Source: Crossiella equi
GTDB lineage: Bacteria; Actinomycetota; Actinomycetes; Mycobacteriales; Pseudonocardiaceae
DNA length: 64,000 nucleotides
Direction: 5' to 3'
Assembly: GCF_017876755.1 (NCBI RefSeq)
Contig: NZ_JAGIOO010000001.1
Span: 3,519,786-3,583,785 of the forward strand
The translations under genes were made by a program, and so were the position numbers. This document shows positions 1 to 9,073 of this stretch, one piece after another. The notes beneath the pieces are model-generated. The model worked only from the letters and a program-made list of their open reading frames with translations. It did no database searches and had not been told where the DNA came from. Each line of letters begins with the position of its first letter. Position 1 is the stretch's first letter.

Positions 1-90
1 GCCCACTCGCTGCTCTCCGGGAGATCCGGGGCCGAGAGTAAGTAGTTACCCGGATGTTGCCCGGCCGTGCTGACCGGCAGGATTCTCCCC

Positions 91-215
91 AGACGGTGCG
101 CCCGGGCTTCAGGGGGAGGGGCGCCACCAGGGGGAACCGGGCTCTCGGGGGAGGGACTGGTGAGGGGGGTCTCACCAGGTCCGGTTCAGGGGTGGCGAAG
201 CCGGGCGCACCGTCT
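91..215. repeat. 125-nt nested inverted repeat upstream of pyrD
   Basis: Four nested pairs of arms fold this stretch into one long interrupted hairpin: 91-110 with 197-215 (20 nt, one base unpaired), 123-128 with 191-196, 134-140 with 181-187, and 157-163 with 172-178. The unpaired parts of the left half and the tip are G-runs. It ends 23 bp before the pyrD GTG, so it could be a transcribed leader element, the terminator of a gene left of the window, or a small mobile palindrome. The pairing is seen directly; the role is unknown. Confidence 0.6.
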
Positions 216-238
216 ATGGGGGATTAGGCTCGTCACCT

Positions 239-1333
<1,095 letters not shown>

Positions 1334-1381
1334 CCCGGTCAGCGGTTTACAAGGTCGTGACGGTTCTTGAAAATCACCGTC

Positions 1382-2941
1382 ATGGCCCGCTACCTCCGCA
1401 TGCTGCTGAGCCTGCTGCTGGTGGCGCCCCTGCTGGCCTCCGCGCCCGGGGCGGCCACCGCCGCGGCCCTGGCCTGCCCACCGCCCGCCTTCGCCAAGCA
1501 GCAGCTGCGCGGGCTGTGGGTCGCCAGTGTGTCCAACATCAACTGGCCGTCCCGCGCCGGGCTGAGCGTGGCCGCGCAGCAGGCGGAGTACCGGCGGCTG
1601 CTCGACCGCGCCAAGGCGATGCGCTTCAACGCGGTGTTCGTGCAGATCCGGCCCGCCGCGGACGCGTTCTTCCCATCCACCCGTGAGCCCTGGTCGCAGT
1701 ACCTGACCGGTGTGCAGGGCCAGGACCCCGGCTACGACCCGCTCGCCTTCCTGCTCACCGAGGCCAAGGCGCGCGGCCTGGAGTTCCACGGCTGGTTCAA
1801 CCCGTACCGGGTGAGCACCCAGGCCGACCCGAACAAGCTCGTGCCCAGCCACCCCGCGCGGGTCAACCCGGGCTGGCGGGTGGCCTACGGCACGCAGCTG
1901 TACTACAACCCGGGCGTGCCCGCGGTGCGCGCGCACGTGCGCGGGGTGATCAACGACGTGCTGGCCCGCTACGACCTGGACGGCGTGCACTTCGACGACT
2001 ACTTCTACCCGTACCCGGTCGCGGGCAGCGAGTTCCCGGACGAGGCCACCTACCGCCAGTTCGGCGCGGGCTTCGCGGTGAAGGCGGACTGGCGGCGGGA
2101 CAACGTGAACCGGCTCATCCGCGAGGTGGGCGCGGACATCCGGGCGGCCAAGCCGCACGTGGCCTTCGGCGTGAGCCCGTTCGGCGTGTGGCGGGACAAG
2201 CGGCACGACCCGACCGGCTCGGAGACCACCGCCGGGGTGCACAACTACGACGACCTGTACGCCGACACCCGCACCTGGATCCGCAACGCCTGGATCGACT
2301 ACGTGGCGCCGCAGGTCTACTGGAACATCGGCTACCCGCCTGCCGCCTACGACAAGCTGATCCCCTGGTGGGCCAACGAGGTCAGCGGCACCGGGGTGTC
2401 CCTCTACATCGGACAGGGCGCGTACAAGGTGGGTACGGCCAACCCGGCGGCCTGGCTGGACCCCGAGGAGATGCCGAAGCACCTGTCGCTGAACAAGAAC
2501 CACCCCCAGGTCGCGGGCGACATCTACTACAACATCAACAGCGTGTTCGCCAACCCGCTCGGGCTGGCCGACCGGCTCCAGGCCGACCAGCAGCGCTACC
2601 CGGCGCTCATCCCGGTGCGGCCGACCACCGCGGGCGCCGCCCCGGGCACGGTGACCGGGATCCGCGCGCCCGCCGACCCCGCCGGGGGCTACCGCCTGAC
2701 CTGGCAGCCCAGCGCGGGGGCCGCCGCCTACGCCGTCTACCGGCTGCCGGGCCACCAGGTGCCCGGCGAGTGCTCGGTGACCGACCCCGCCGCCCTGCTC
2801 GGCGTGACCCGGAGCCCGACCTTCCACGACCAGGCCGCCCCCGGGGGCACGCTGTTCACCTACCTGGTCACCGCCCTGGACCGCACGCACCGGGAGAGCG
2901 CACCGCGCCCGGTGTGGGTCCCCGAACTCTGGGGGTACTGA
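1382..2941 (+). CDS. Secreted GHL10-type glycoside hydrolase-like protein
   Basis: 519 residues. A signal peptide (ARYLRMLLSLLLVAPLLASA...) is followed by the GHL10/DUF187 barrel: LRGLWVASVSNINWPS, the VQIRPAADAFFPS and WFNPYR blocks and DGVHFDDYFYPYP are family hallmarks (YngK-like proteins). The last ~90 residues look like a fibronectin type III domain. GHL10 proteins are thought to act on cell-wall or exopolysaccharide glycans, but the substrate is unclear. The ATG at 1382 is preferred because it places the basic n-region directly before the hydrophobic core; a TTG at 1367 is the alternative. The next gene starts 3 bp after the stop, so both secreted proteins are probably co-transcribed. 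Confidence 0.88.
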   Translation: MARYLRMLLSLLLVAPLLASAPGAATAAALACPPPAFAKQQLRGLWVASVSNINWPSRAGLSVAAQQAEYRRLLDRAKAMRFNAVFVQIRPAADAFFPSTREPWSQYLTGVQGQDPGYDPLAFLLTEAKARGLEFHGWFNPYRVSTQADPNKLVPSHPARVNPGWRVAYGTQLYYNPGVPAVRAHVRGVINDVLARYDLDGVHFDDYFYPYPVAGSEFPDEATYRQFGAGFAVKADWRRDNVNRLIREVGADIRAAKPHVAFGVSPFGVWRDKRHDPTGSETTAGVHNYDDLYADTRTWIRNAWIDYVAPQVYWNIGYPPAAYDKLIPWWANEVSGTGVSLYIGQGAYKVGTANPAAWLDPEEMPKHLSLNKNHPQVAGDIYYNINSVFANPLGLADRLQADQQRYPALIPVRPTTAGAAPGTVTGIRAPADPAGGYRLTWQPSAGAAAYAVYRLPGHQVPGECSVTDPAALLGVTRSPTFHDQAAPGGTLFTYLVTALDRTHRESAPRPVWVPELWGY

Positions 2942-2944
2942 GGA

Positions 2945-4180
2945 ATGCGCAGAACGCTCGCCGGTGTGGCCGCCGGTCTGATGGTCCTGACCGCGGCCCC
3001 CGCGGCCGCTGACAACGCCGGGAAGTCCACCATGACCGACTTCCACGCCTGGGAGTCCACGAAGGACTTCCAGGCCGGGATCAACGAGGGCACCGCCGCC
3101 ACCTCCACCGGCCTGGCCATGACGCGGGCGGCGGGCACCACCTCCTACACCGACCCGCACACCGGCAGGACCCAGGACTTCGAGTACGCCCGCTGGACCT
3201 CACCGCGCCGCGACCTGCCCTTCGGGGCCACCGAGCTGGTCGCCTCGTGGAACGCGACCACCCCGGCGGACACCTGGCTCCAGGTCGAGGCGCGCGGGCA
3301 GGCCAACTGGTACGTGCTGGGCCGCTGGGCCTCGGCGGACACGCTGGTCAAGCGCACCTCGGTGCCGGGGCAGAGCGATGCCACCGCGTTCGTGGACGTG
3401 GACACGCTCAAGGCCAAGGTCCCGCTGCGCGCCTACCAGCTGCGCGTGACCCTGTACCGGGTGCCGGGCAGCCGGAACAGCCCGAACTTGACCATGGCGG
3501 GCGCGATGGCCTCGGCGATCCCGGACCGGTTCACCGTGCCCACCAGCGGCCCGGGCGGCGCGTGGGGCATCGAGCTGCCGGTGCCGAGGTACTCGCAGAA
3601 CCTGCACCGGGGCAACTTCCCGGAGTACGGCGGGGGCGGCGAGGTGTGGTGCAGCCCGACCTCGACGGAGATGGTGCTGGAGTACTGGGGCCGCAGGCCC
3701 ACCGCCGAACAGATGTCCTGGATCCCGCAGGGCTACGTGGACCCCTCGGTGGCCTACTCGGCGCGGTTCAACTACGACTACGACTACGAGGGCACCGGCA
3801 ACTGGCCGTTCAACACCGCCTACGCGGCCTCCTTCGGCCTGGCCGGGCACATCACGCGCCTGGGCTCGCTGGCCGAGCTGGAGTCCTACGTCAAGCGCGG
3901 CATCCCGGTGATCACCTCGCAGTCCTTCCTGGCCAACGAGCTGGACGGCGCGGGCTACGGCACCTCCGGGCACATCATGGTCGTGGTGGGCTTCACCAAG
4001 ACCGGCGACGTGATCGCCAACGACCCGGCCTCGCCGGACAACCCGGCCGTGCGGCACGTGTACAAGCGGGCGCAGTTCGAGAACATCTGGCAGCGCACCA
4101 AGCGCTACCGGGCCGACGGCACCGTGGCCTCCGGGCCGGGCGGGATCGCCTACATCATCCGGCCGCGCTGGCACCGCTGA
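2945..4180 (+). CDS. Secreted C39-like family peptidase
   Basis: 411 residues with a signal peptide ending near AAPAAA. The C-terminal half holds a papain-like C39_2 fold: GGEVWCSPTSTEMVLEYWG supplies the likely catalytic cysteine, GHIMVVVGF the histidine, and ANDPAS the following Asp/Asn. The N-terminal ~200 residues are a beta-rich accessory region with repeated YARWTSP/WLQVEARG-type strands, common in actinobacterial proteins of this family. The target is unknown; peptidoglycan cross-links or secreted proteins are possible. It lies 3 bp behind the GHL10 gene and is followed by a clear terminator. Confidence 0.85.
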   Translation: MRRTLAGVAAGLMVLTAAPAAADNAGKSTMTDFHAWESTKDFQAGINEGTAATSTGLAMTRAAGTTSYTDPHTGRTQDFEYARWTSPRRDLPFGATELVASWNATTPADTWLQVEARGQANWYVLGRWASADTLVKRTSVPGQSDATAFVDVDTLKAKVPLRAYQLRVTLYRVPGSRNSPNLTMAGAMASAIPDRFTVPTSGPGGAWGIELPVPRYSQNLHRGNFPEYGGGGEVWCSPTSTEMVLEYWGRRPTAEQMSWIPQGYVDPSVAYSARFNYDYDYEGTGNWPFNTAYAASFGLAGHITRLGSLAELESYVKRGIPVITSQSFLANELDGAGYGTSGHIMVVVGFTKTGDVIANDPASPDNPAVRHVYKRAQFENIWQRTKRYRADGTVASGPGGIAYIIRPRWHR

Positions 4181-4190
4181 ACAGTACGAG

Positions 4191-4212
4191 GCCCCGGGCG
4201 ATCGCCCGGGGC
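4191..4212 (+). terminator. Hairpin terminator after the C39-like peptidase gene
   Basis: A 22-nt perfect GC-rich palindrome (gccccgggcgatcgcccggg plus gc), 10 bp after the stop codon. It has no long T-run, which is usual in high-GC actinobacteria. It may also serve the convergent small gene that ends at 4231. Confidence 0.75.
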
Positions 4213-4230
4213 CTTCGTCTTGAGTGCGGG

Positions 4231-4416
4231 TCAGGGGCGGTAGTAGCCGCCGTGCCCGCCGCCGCGGCCGCGGCCGCGGCCGGTGAGCTTGGCCAGCAGG
4301 CGCTGGAGCTTCGCGCGGTTCTTCGGCTTGGCTGCCTGCTGGCGGGCCGCGTGGATCAGACGCTGGCCCTTCGGGCTGCTCGCGAACCGTGCCAGCTTGG
4401 AGAACAGACCGGCCAT
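4231..4416 (-). CDS. Small basic Gly/Arg-tailed conserved protein
   Basis: 61 residues: an amphipathic, lysine/arginine-rich helix (FSKLARFASSPKGQRLIHAA) followed by a second basic helix and a GRGRGRGGGHGGYYRP tail. The ATG is preceded by a good ribosome binding site (TTGAGGAG just upstream on the minus strand). Small proteins of this shape are common in Pseudonocardiales, but I know no assigned function; the charge suggests nucleic-acid or membrane binding. It is divergent from the solute-binding protein gene. Confidence 0.65.
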   Translation of the reverse strand: MAGLFSKLARFASSPKGQRLIHAARQQAAKPKNRAKLQRLLAKLTGRGRGRGGGHGGYYRP

Positions 4417-4556
4417 CTCAACTCCTCAAGTTCAGCGGTCGGGTGCTCACGGGTACCACGCCGTGCCGTGTCCGAATCGTCGGTTCTTCCTGTCCGCCCA
4501 TTGGAACGAACGGACGCCTCCCCCGGTTCCCGGCGGCTCTGGGGGAAGATGCCCGC

Positions 4557-5411
4557 ATGCGCGTTTCGACCCTGGCGGCCACGGCCGCACTGGCACTGGC
4601 CGTCAGCGCCTGTGCACCGGTTGACCAGGCAGGACAGCCCAGCCCGTCCGGGGCGCAGGGCTGCGCCAAGGCCAACCTGAAGACCGTCGCGGGAGGCAAG
4701 TTCACCTTCGGCACCGACCAGCCGGTGTACGAGCCCTGGTTCAGCGGCGACGACCCGGCCAACGGCAAGGGCTTCGAGGGCGCGGTGGCCTACGCCGTGG
4801 CGGGCAGGCTCGGCTTCGCCAAGGACGAGGTGGCCTGGGTGCGCGTGCCGTTCAACGCGGCCATCCAGCCCGGCCCGAAGACCTTCGACGCCGACCTGAA
4901 CGAGTTCTCCATCACCGACGAGCGCCGCAACGCCGTCGACTTCTCCTCGCCGTACTACACGGTCCGGCAGGCCGTGGTGGCGATCAAGGGCTCCGCGGGC
5001 GCGGGTGCGAGGTCGGTGGCCGACCTGGCCAAGCTCAAGCTGGGCGCCCAGGTGGGCACCACGAGCTACGACGCCATCGCCAACCAGGTCAAGCCGTCGC
5101 AGCAGGCCGGGGTCTACAACAACAACGACGACGCCAAGGCCGCGCTGCGCAACAACCAGGTGCAGGCGATCGTGGTCGACCTGCCCACCGCCTTCTACAT
5201 CACCGGCGCGGAGATGCCGGACGCGGTGATCGTCGGCCAGCTGCCCGCGGGCGGCGGCAAGCCCGAGCAGTTCGGCGCGGTGCTGGACAAGGGCAGCCGG
5301 CTCACCCCGTGCTTCTCCCAGGCCGTGGACGCGCTGCGCGCCGACGGCACCCTGGCCAAGCTGGAGCAGGAGTGGCTGGCCTCGGCGGGCAAGGCACCGG
5401 AACTGACGTGA
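4557..5411 (+). CDS. Amino-acid ABC transporter substrate-binding lipoprotein
   Basis: 284 residues with a lipoprotein signal (lipobox LAVSAC, Cys20). Family 3 solute-binding features are visible: FTFGTDQPVYEPWF, GFEGAVAYAVAGRLGF, FNAAIQPGPKTFDADLNEFSITDERRNAVDFSSPYY (in pieces) and a second lobe with KLGAQVGTTSYDAI. It should capture a polar amino acid outside the membrane. The ATG at 4557 is chosen because it opens the lipoprotein signal. Its TGA overlaps the GTG of the permease, so the three importer genes form one operon. Confidence 0.9.
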   Translation: MRVSTLAATAALALAVSACAPVDQAGQPSPSGAQGCAKANLKTVAGGKFTFGTDQPVYEPWFSGDDPANGKGFEGAVAYAVAGRLGFAKDEVAWVRVPFNAAIQPGPKTFDADLNEFSITDERRNAVDFSSPYYTVRQAVVAIKGSAGAGARSVADLAKLKLGAQVGTTSYDAIANQVKPSQQAGVYNNNDDAKAALRNNQVQAIVVDLPTAFYITGAEMPDAVIVGQLPAGGGKPEQFGAVLDKGSRLTPCFSQAVDALRADGTLAKLEQEWLASAGKAPELT

Positions 5412-6250
5412 GCCTGCCCGAACCCAGCGCGGTCGCCCGGGAACGGCTGGCCTACCAGCGTTCCCGGCACCGCCGCTCCACGCTCGTCGCACTCGTCTCC
5501 ACCCTGGTCTTCGCGGCGCTCGCCTACCTCCTGGTGACCGGCGCGCCGGGCTGGCCGAGGGTGCGCGACTCCTTCTTCGACCTCGACAGCGCGGTCAAGG
5601 CGCTGCCCGCGGTGCTGGACGGCCTGTGGCTCAACATCCGCGTGCTCGTGGTGTGCCAGCTGCTGATCCTCGTGCTGGGCCTGGCGATCGCGGCCCTGCG
5701 CACACTGCGCGGCCCGGTGTGGTTCCCGCTGCGCGCGCTGGGCACCGGCTACGTCGACCTGTTCCGGGGCCTGCCGCTGATCATCGTGCTGTTCCTGGTC
5801 GGCTTCGGCCTGCCCGGGCTGCGGCTGTCCGGCATTCCCAACGATCCGGTCATCCTCGGTTCGATCGCGCTGGTGCTGGTCTACTCCGCCTACGTGGCCG
5901 AGGTCTTCCGCGCGGGCATCGACTCGGTGCACCCCTCGCAGCTGGCCTCGGCGCGCTCGATCGGCCTGACCCACGCCCAGACCATGCGGATCGTGGTGCT
6001 GCCGCAGGCGGTGCGGCGCGTGCTGCCACCGCTGCTCAACGACTTCGTGGCGCTGCAGAAGGACTGCGGGCTGATCTCGGTGCTGGGCGCGGTGGACGCG
6101 GTGCGCGCGGCGCAGATCTCCTCGGCCACCTCCTACAACTTCACCCCGTACGTGCTGGCCGGGCTGCTGTTCGTGCTGCTGGCGGTGCCGTCGGGCCGAC
6201 TGGCGGACTGGGTGTCCGCGCGGGCGGCCAGGAAGCAGGGACTGGCATGA
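5408..6250 (+). CDS. Amino-acid ABC transporter permease (HisM/GlnP type)
   Basis: 280 residues. A basic N-terminus leads to one membrane helix (STLVALVSTLVFAALAYLLV), then the usual polar amino-acid permease core with further helices. The EAA-type coupling motif is present (SARSIGLTHAQTMRIVVLPQAVRRVLPP). The GTG start overlaps the stop of the binding-protein gene, and its own TGA overlaps the ATG of the ATPase gene. A single permease gene suggests a homodimeric channel. Confidence 0.92.
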   Translation: MSLPEPSAVARERLAYQRSRHRRSTLVALVSTLVFAALAYLLVTGAPGWPRVRDSFFDLDSAVKALPAVLDGLWLNIRVLVVCQLLILVLGLAIAALRTLRGPVWFPLRALGTGYVDLFRGLPLIIVLFLVGFGLPGLRLSGIPNDPVILGSIALVLVYSAYVAEVFRAGIDSVHPSQLASARSIGLTHAQTMRIVVLPQAVRRVLPPLLNDFVALQKDCGLISVLGAVDAVRAAQISSATSYNFTPYVLAGLLFVLLAVPSGRLADWVSARAARKQGLA

Positions 6251-6996
6251 GCGAACCCGTGCTGCGCGTGCGCAACCTGGTCAAGGCCTACCACGGCACG
6301 CCGGTGCTGCGCGGTGTCGACCTGGACGTGGCCGAGCACGAGGTGGTCGTGCTCATCGGCGCCTCCGGCTCGGGCAAGTCCACGCTGCTGCGGTGCGTGA
6401 ACCTGTTGGAGGCGCTGGACGACGGCCAGGTCTTCCTGGACGGCGAGGACATCTCCGACCCGCGCACCGACCCGGACCTGGCCCGGCGCCGGATGGGCGT
6501 GGTGTTCCAGGCGTTCAACCTGTTCCCGCACCTGTCCGTGCTGGACAACGTGACCCTGGCGCCGAGGGTGGTGCACGGCGTGGACCGCGCGCGGGCCGAG
6601 GAGCAGGCGCTGGCCCTGCTGGAGCGGGTGGGCTTGCGGGACAAGGCGGGCGGCTACCCGGACCGGCTCTCCGGCGGCCAGCAGCAGCGGGTGGCCATCG
6701 CCCGCGCGCTGGCCTACGAACCGCGCCTGCTGCTGCTCGACGAGGTCACCAGCGCGCTGGACCCGGAGCTGGTCGGCGAGGTGCTGTCCCTGGTGCGTGA
6801 GCTGGCGGGCCAGGGCCGCACGCTGGTGATGGCCACGCATGAGATGGGCTTCGCCAAGCAGGTCGCCGACCGGGTGTGCTTCCTGGACGGCGGGGTACTG
6901 CTGGAGGAGGGTCCGCCGGAGCAGGTGCTCGGCGACCCGGTGCACGCCCGCACGCGCCAGTTCCTCAGCCGGATCATCGAGGCGGGGCGGCTGTAG
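6247..6996 (+). CDS. Amino-acid ABC transporter ATPase (GlnQ/HisP type)
   Basis: 249 residues. Walker A GASGSGKST near residue 37, Q-loop VFQAFNLFPH, signature [15 protein letters not shown], Walker B LLLLDEVTSALDPE and switch histidine ATHEMGF are all intact. The length and the VTSALDPELVGEVL block match polar amino-acid importer ATPases. It is the last gene of the binding protein-permease-ATPase operon and overlaps the permease gene by 4 bp. Confidence 0.95.
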   Translation: MSEPVLRVRNLVKAYHGTPVLRGVDLDVAEHEVVVLIGASGSGKSTLLRCVNLLEALDDGQVFLDGEDISDPRTDPDLARRRMGVVFQAFNLFPHLSVLDNVTLAPRVVHGVDRARAEEQALALLERVGLRDKAGGYPDRLSGGQQQRVAIARALAYEPRLLLLDEVTSALDPELVGEVLSLVRELAGQGRTLVMATHEMGFAKQVADRVCFLDGGVLLEEGPPEQVLGDPVHARTRQFLSRIIEAGRL

Positions 6997-7006
6997 CCCG
7001 GCACGG

Positions 7007-7507
7007 CTAGATGCGCCCCAGTGCCTCGCGCAGGCTGCGCGTGAGGCCCTGGGGCGAGAGCTCCCGGGTCAGGTCGTTGAGGCACTGGCACTGCGCGGGC
7101 GGCCGCTGCATGCGCACGCACGCGTAGACACCCAGCACCTGCAACGCCCGCGCGGTGACCAGGCGACCCGCTTCGCCGGACATCCGGCACTCCTTGCGGA
7201 TCCGGTTGGCGATGCGCCGTTCCACCGACCACCGTCCAGGCAGGAACCCGCCCAGCCGCGCGGAGGCGAGCCGGAAGGTGTTGCCGGACAACAACCGCCG
7301 CGCCTGGCGGGCCAGCCTGCGGCAGCTGGCCGGGCGCAGTCCGAACTGGAACGACGTCCACAGCCCGGCACCGGCCAGCTCTATGGTGCGGCGGCGCACC
7401 TCGCGCTTCCACTCCGCGGTGGCGATGGTGTGCACGAGCTGCTCGGCCTGCCGGTCCGACAGCGGGCGCGCGCGATGACGCGCGCGCCTGCCGCCGAGCC
7501 GGATCAT
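7007..7507 (-). CDS. Hypothetical basic protein, 166 aa
   Basis: Very arginine-rich (RRARHRARPLSDRQAEQLV..., REVRRRTIELAGAGLW, RRLARQARRLLSG) with three cysteines near the C-terminus (ECRMSG, ACVRM, CQCLNDL). No signal peptide or membrane helix is evident. The ATG is preceded by only a weak ribosome binding site. It lies convergent to the importer operon and downstream of the M23 gene on the same strand, about 50 bp away. I recognise no family; it could be read through from the M23 gene. Confidence 0.5.
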   Translation of the reverse strand: MIRLGGRRARHRARPLSDRQAEQLVHTIATAEWKREVRRRTIELAGAGLWTSFQFGLRPASCRRLARQARRLLSGNTFRLASARLGGFLPGRWSVERRIANRIRKECRMSGEAGRLVTARALQVLGVYACVRMQRPPAQCQCLNDLTRELSPQGLTRSLREALGRI

Positions 7508-7556
7508 GGTCCGAGACTGCTATGAACACCCTCGGCCTGACCAGCCGCTGTAGGGG

Positions 7557-8330
7557 TTAGAGCTTGATGCCCCGTTCGGCCAACCAGGCGCCGGGGTTCA
7601 CCTTTTTGCCGCCTGCCGCCCACACCTCGAAGTGCAGGTGCGGTCCGGTGGACTGGCCGCGGTTGCCCATGGTGGCGATTTGCTCGCCTGCCTGGACCTT
7701 TTGCCCGGCGCGCACCAGCGAGGTGTTGATGTGGCCGTAGACGGTGATGGTGCCGTCGTTGTGCTGGACGCGCACCCACAGGCCGAAACCGCTGGCGGGG
7801 CCGGACTCCACCACGGTGCCCGCGGCGGCCGACAGGATCGGCGTGCCGATCGAGTTGGCGATGTCCACGCCGTAGTGCATGACACCACCGCGCATGCCGT
7901 AGTTGGAGGTGAACCGGCCCTGGGCCGGACGCACGAACGCACCGGTGGCCTTGGACTTCTCCACCGCGGTCGCGGCGCGCTTGGCGGCCTCGGCAGCGGC
8001 CTTCTCGGCCTCCGCCTTGTCCGCGGCGGCCTTCTCCGCCTCGGCGGTCCTGGCCTTCTCCTCATCGGCGATGCGGATGGCCTTGTCGAGCTTCGCGAGC
8101 TCGACGCCGGGGTCGGCGGTGTCCGCCTTGGGCAGCACCGTCGGGGCCTGTCGGGCGACCGCGGCGAGGTTCGCCTGGAGGTCGACCGGCTCGGGGCTGG
8201 CCGAGGCTGCCTGCGTGCTGAGCATGTAGCCGGGAGTGCCGACCAGGACCGTGGTGGTCAGGGCGGCGGCGGCCGTCATCGTTGATCCGCGCCACTTCGG
8301 GGTGGTGGCGCGGGCTCTATGTCGAGCCAA
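7557..8330 (-). CDS. Secreted M23 (LytM-type) peptidoglycan endopeptidase
   Basis: 257 residues. The start is TTG, 11 nt after a GGAAGGA ribosome binding site. Domains: basic n-region and signal helix, a short linker, an Ala/Lys/Glu-rich coiled coil (about residues 78-120), then the M23 domain from about residue 130. Zinc and catalytic residues are present: H-Y-G-V-D (first His and Asp) and HLHFEV (last His). Such proteins cut peptide cross-links in the cell wall or activate amidases. The preceding leader is long and rich in hairpins, which suggests RNA-level control. Confidence 0.9.
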   Translation of the reverse strand: MARHRARATTPKWRGSTMTAAAALTTTVLVGTPGYMLSTQAASASPEPVDLQANLAAVARQAPTVLPKADTADPGVELAKLDKAIRIADEEKARTAEAEKAAADKAEAEKAAAEAAKRAATAVEKSKATGAFVRPAQGRFTSNYGMRGGVMHYGVDIANSIGTPILSAAAGTVVESGPASGFGLWVRVQHNDGTITVYGHINTSLVRAGQKVQAGEQIATMGNRGQSTGPHLHFEVWAAGGKKVNPGAWLAERGIKL

Positions 8331-8480
8331 GACTCGTTGTGTCCTTCCGTCTCGGGGAGCCCGGTCGAGACACCCGGCGGGGGATCCGGGTCTTCGGTGG
8401 ATTCGGGGTCCACCTCAGGTTGTCTCGCGTGACCGAACCGTGACGTTCGGCGGCGACGGTAACCACCAGTGATAACGGGA
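8331..8480 (-). promoter_or_regulatory. Structured 5' leader of the M23 gene; possible riboswitch
   Basis: On the minus strand this leader forms four successive hairpins: CCGAAC/GGTTCGG near 8436-8453, GGTGGA/TCCACC near 8397-8417, GACCCGG/CCGGGTGTC near 8370-8393 and GTCTCG/CGAGAC near 8350-8372, the last competing partly with its neighbour. In Actinobacteria the ydaO-type c-di-AMP riboswitch often precedes cell-wall hydrolase genes of this kind. I could not match its conserved core with confidence, so the class is only a suggestion. Confidence 0.35.
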
Positions 8481-8544
8481 TGCAAGCCTTGGTGGCTCAA
8501 TTCGTCTTGGTTGGTGACGAGTACCACGCGGTAACCACGGAGGG

Positions 8545-9018
8545 TCAGCGGTTGTGCATTGGCCGCAGCCGACGGTGGGTGAGCTGCGGCAACGCTCCCG
8601 AGACCACCGCGAGCCGCCCCAGCGCGGCCAGCACGGCGGGCCCCTCCTCCGGCCCCAAGATCTTCAGGTACCCCTCCCGCACAGCCGCCCGCGCCCGCCT
8701 CGCCGCGGCCACCGCGCCCCGCCCGCGCCCGGTCAGCTCGACCAGCCTGCTGCGCCGGTCCCGGCCCACCTCCCGCCGGACGTAGCCCAGCCCCTCGAGC
8801 TCGGCGACGATCTTGGACACGCCCTGCGCGGTCATGCCCATCCGCTCGGCCAGCACGGAGATCGGCATCGGGGCCACGAGCAGGTGCTGGAACAGGTACC
8901 CGTGTGAGCGCCGCAGCCCGTGGTAGCCCTCGTCCTCCACCCGCAGCACCACCTCGTCGTCGGCCGCGGCGGACAGCGCGGTGAGCAGCAGGACCGGGTC
9001 CTCACTCGGGTGCAGCAC
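8545..9018 (-). CDS. MarR-family transcriptional regulator
   Basis: 157 residues with the MarR winged helix: PMPISVLAERMGMTAQGVSKIVAELEGLGYV is the helix-turn-helix and RREVGRDRRSRLVELTGRG the wing. The start is GTG with a GGAGGG ribosome binding site four bases upstream. It is divergent from the serine hydrolase gene, and the 55-bp gap between them holds two inverted repeats that probably bind this regulator, so it likely represses both genes and itself. Confidence 0.9.
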   Translation of the reverse strand: MLHPSEDPVLLLTALSAAADDEVVLRVEDEGYHGLRRSHGYLFQHLLVAPMPISVLAERMGMTAQGVSKIVAELEGLGYVRREVGRDRRSRLVELTGRGRGAVAAARRARAAVREGYLKILGPEEGPAVLAALGRLAVVSGALPQLTHRRLRPMHNR

Positions 9019-9036
9019 AGTCCCTCCAGCAGATGC

Positions 9037-9073
9037 TCAACCAGGGTTGCGTAACCGTGGTTGAATAATAACC
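9037..9073. promoter_or_regulatory. Double inverted repeat, candidate MarR operator
   Basis: Positions 9037-9064 form a 28-bp palindrome with arms TCAACCA...TGGTTGA and inner arms GGTT-GCGT-AACC. Overlapping it, 9059-9073 reads GGTTGAATAATAACC, a second palindrome ending at the ATG. It is AT-rich against the surrounding sequence and lies exactly between the divergent MarR and serine-hydrolase starts, as expected for an autoregulatory MarR operator. Confidence 0.65.

Noticed and set aside
1-45. Short open frame ending in TAG at 43-45 (possible end of an upstream gene)
   Set aside because: Only 14 codons are visible, with no recognisable motif; it could equally be non-coding.
8276-8527. 83-codon minus-strand frame overlapping the M23 leader
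   Set aside because: It overlaps the start of the M23 gene in another frame and covers the leader hairpins; Pro/Glu/Asp-rich and without a motif.
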